DNA of 19,894 nt, taken from positions 1 to 19,894 of the forward strand of contig DATHTK010000079.1 in assembly GCA_035463295.1 (NCBI GenBank). The letters are read 5' to 3'. The notes beneath the pieces are model-generated. The model worked only from the letters and a program-made list of their open reading frames with translations, made no database searches and was not told where the DNA came from. Numbering within the stretch: the first letter of the stretch is position 1; every line of letters starts with the position of its first letter. A program made the translations under genes and the position numbers. Positions 19,558 through 19,894 of the stretch are shown in pieces. This stretch comes from DATHTK01 sp035463295. Its GTDB lineage: Bacteria; Actinomycetota; Rubrobacteria; Rubrobacterales; Rubrobacteraceae.

Positions 19558-19894
19558 CTACCGTCTCCCGTCCTCTGACGCAAGTTGGGCCAACCTCTCC
19601 TTGGTCAACTCCTCGGTGGAACGCAAGAGCCGCACCCGCCCGGCCGAGAGGTCAACGACGGCGGAAGCCTCACCCCTTCCGGGCCCGCCTCGGACGGTGA
19701 TATCTACCACATCCGACACCCGCCGGTCCACCTCTTCGAGGCCCCGAGGGGCGGGCTCGCCCGCGAGGTTAGCGCTCGTGGCGTACAGCGGTTCCCCGAA
19801 GGCGGCGAGCACCTCCCGCACGGCCGAATCCGCCGGCACGCGCAGACCGACCGTGCCCCCGCCGGGCCGGTCGAGGACGAGCGTCAGGGGTCCG
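19558..19894 (-). CDS. tsaC: Threonylcarbamoyl-AMP synthase (TsaC/Sua5/YrdC), C-terminal part only
   Basis: Makes L-threonylcarbamoyl-AMP from Thr, bicarbonate and ATP for the t6A modification of ANN-decoding tRNAs. About 111 C-terminal residues are visible; the start lies beyond the right edge. Diagnostic YrdC-domain blocks are GPLTLVLDRPGGGTVGLRVP, GEPLYATSANLAGEPAP and SAVVDLSAGRVRLLR. The protein ends shortly after the YrdC fold, so it is the short TsaC form without the extra Sua5 domain. In many Gram-positive genomes this gene follows prfA and prmC and precedes glyA or atp genes, matching its place here. Confidence 0.94.
   Translation of the reverse strand, partial: GPLTLVLDRPGGGTVGLRVPADSAVREVLAAFGEPLYATSANLAGEPAPRGLEEVDRRVSDVVDITVRGGPGRGEASAVVDLSAGRVRLLRSTEELTKERLAQLASEDGRR

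Noticed and set aside
19392..19700. Plus-strand open frame of 102 codons overlapping the end of tsaC
   Set aside because: Arg/Pro-rich shadow without a ribosome site, running antisense through a well-supported gene.

Overview
The window comes from a high-GC bacterium and is mostly one long block of core genes on the minus strand. Gene content and order (tsaC, glyA, upp, dCMP deaminase, F-type ATP synthase, murA, then complex I genes) fit a deep-branching actinobacterium. A Rubrobacter-like organism is my best guess, from protein style, frequent GTG/TTG starts and Ala/Leu-rich signal peptides. That placement is inference; no rRNA or other definitive marker is present.

Layout, read in the minus-strand transcription direction (right to left). 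(1) The 3' part of tsaC (t6A tRNA modification) enters from the right edge. (2) A plus-strand insert follows: an S8 subtilisin-like exoprotease with a good terminator and, before it, a short secreted peptide gene behind a GC-rich structured leader. (3) glyA-upp-dCMP deaminase overlap one another and start from a near-consensus promoter; together they link one-carbon supply, uracil salvage and dUMP production. (4) A plus-strand TetR regulator (EthR-like C-terminus) is divergent from the ATP synthase genes. (5) The complete ATP synthase cluster atpZ-I-B-E-F-H-A-G-D-C is tightly packed, with several start/stop overlaps. (6) murA and an M20 metallopeptidase follow. (7) A separate operon, nuoA-B-C-D-H, has its own near-perfect sigma-70-type promoter and runs off the left edge.

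The core order resembles the neighbourhoods known from Bacillus (ywlC...glyA-upp-atp...murAA) and Mycobacterium (prfA-prmC-sua5-rfe-atp...murA), so the plus-strand genes look like insertions into an old conserved block. The most unusual spots are these: the roughly 300-nt structured region between glyA and the small secreted peptide; the palindrome that overlaps the candidate ATP-synthase promoter beside the TetR gene; nuoD running directly into nuoH with no nuoEFG; an M20 peptidase with no normal start codon where one is expected; and long extra tails on NuoB, AtpD and AtpA. I saw no tRNA, rRNA, CRISPR array, IS element or recognisable known riboswitch.
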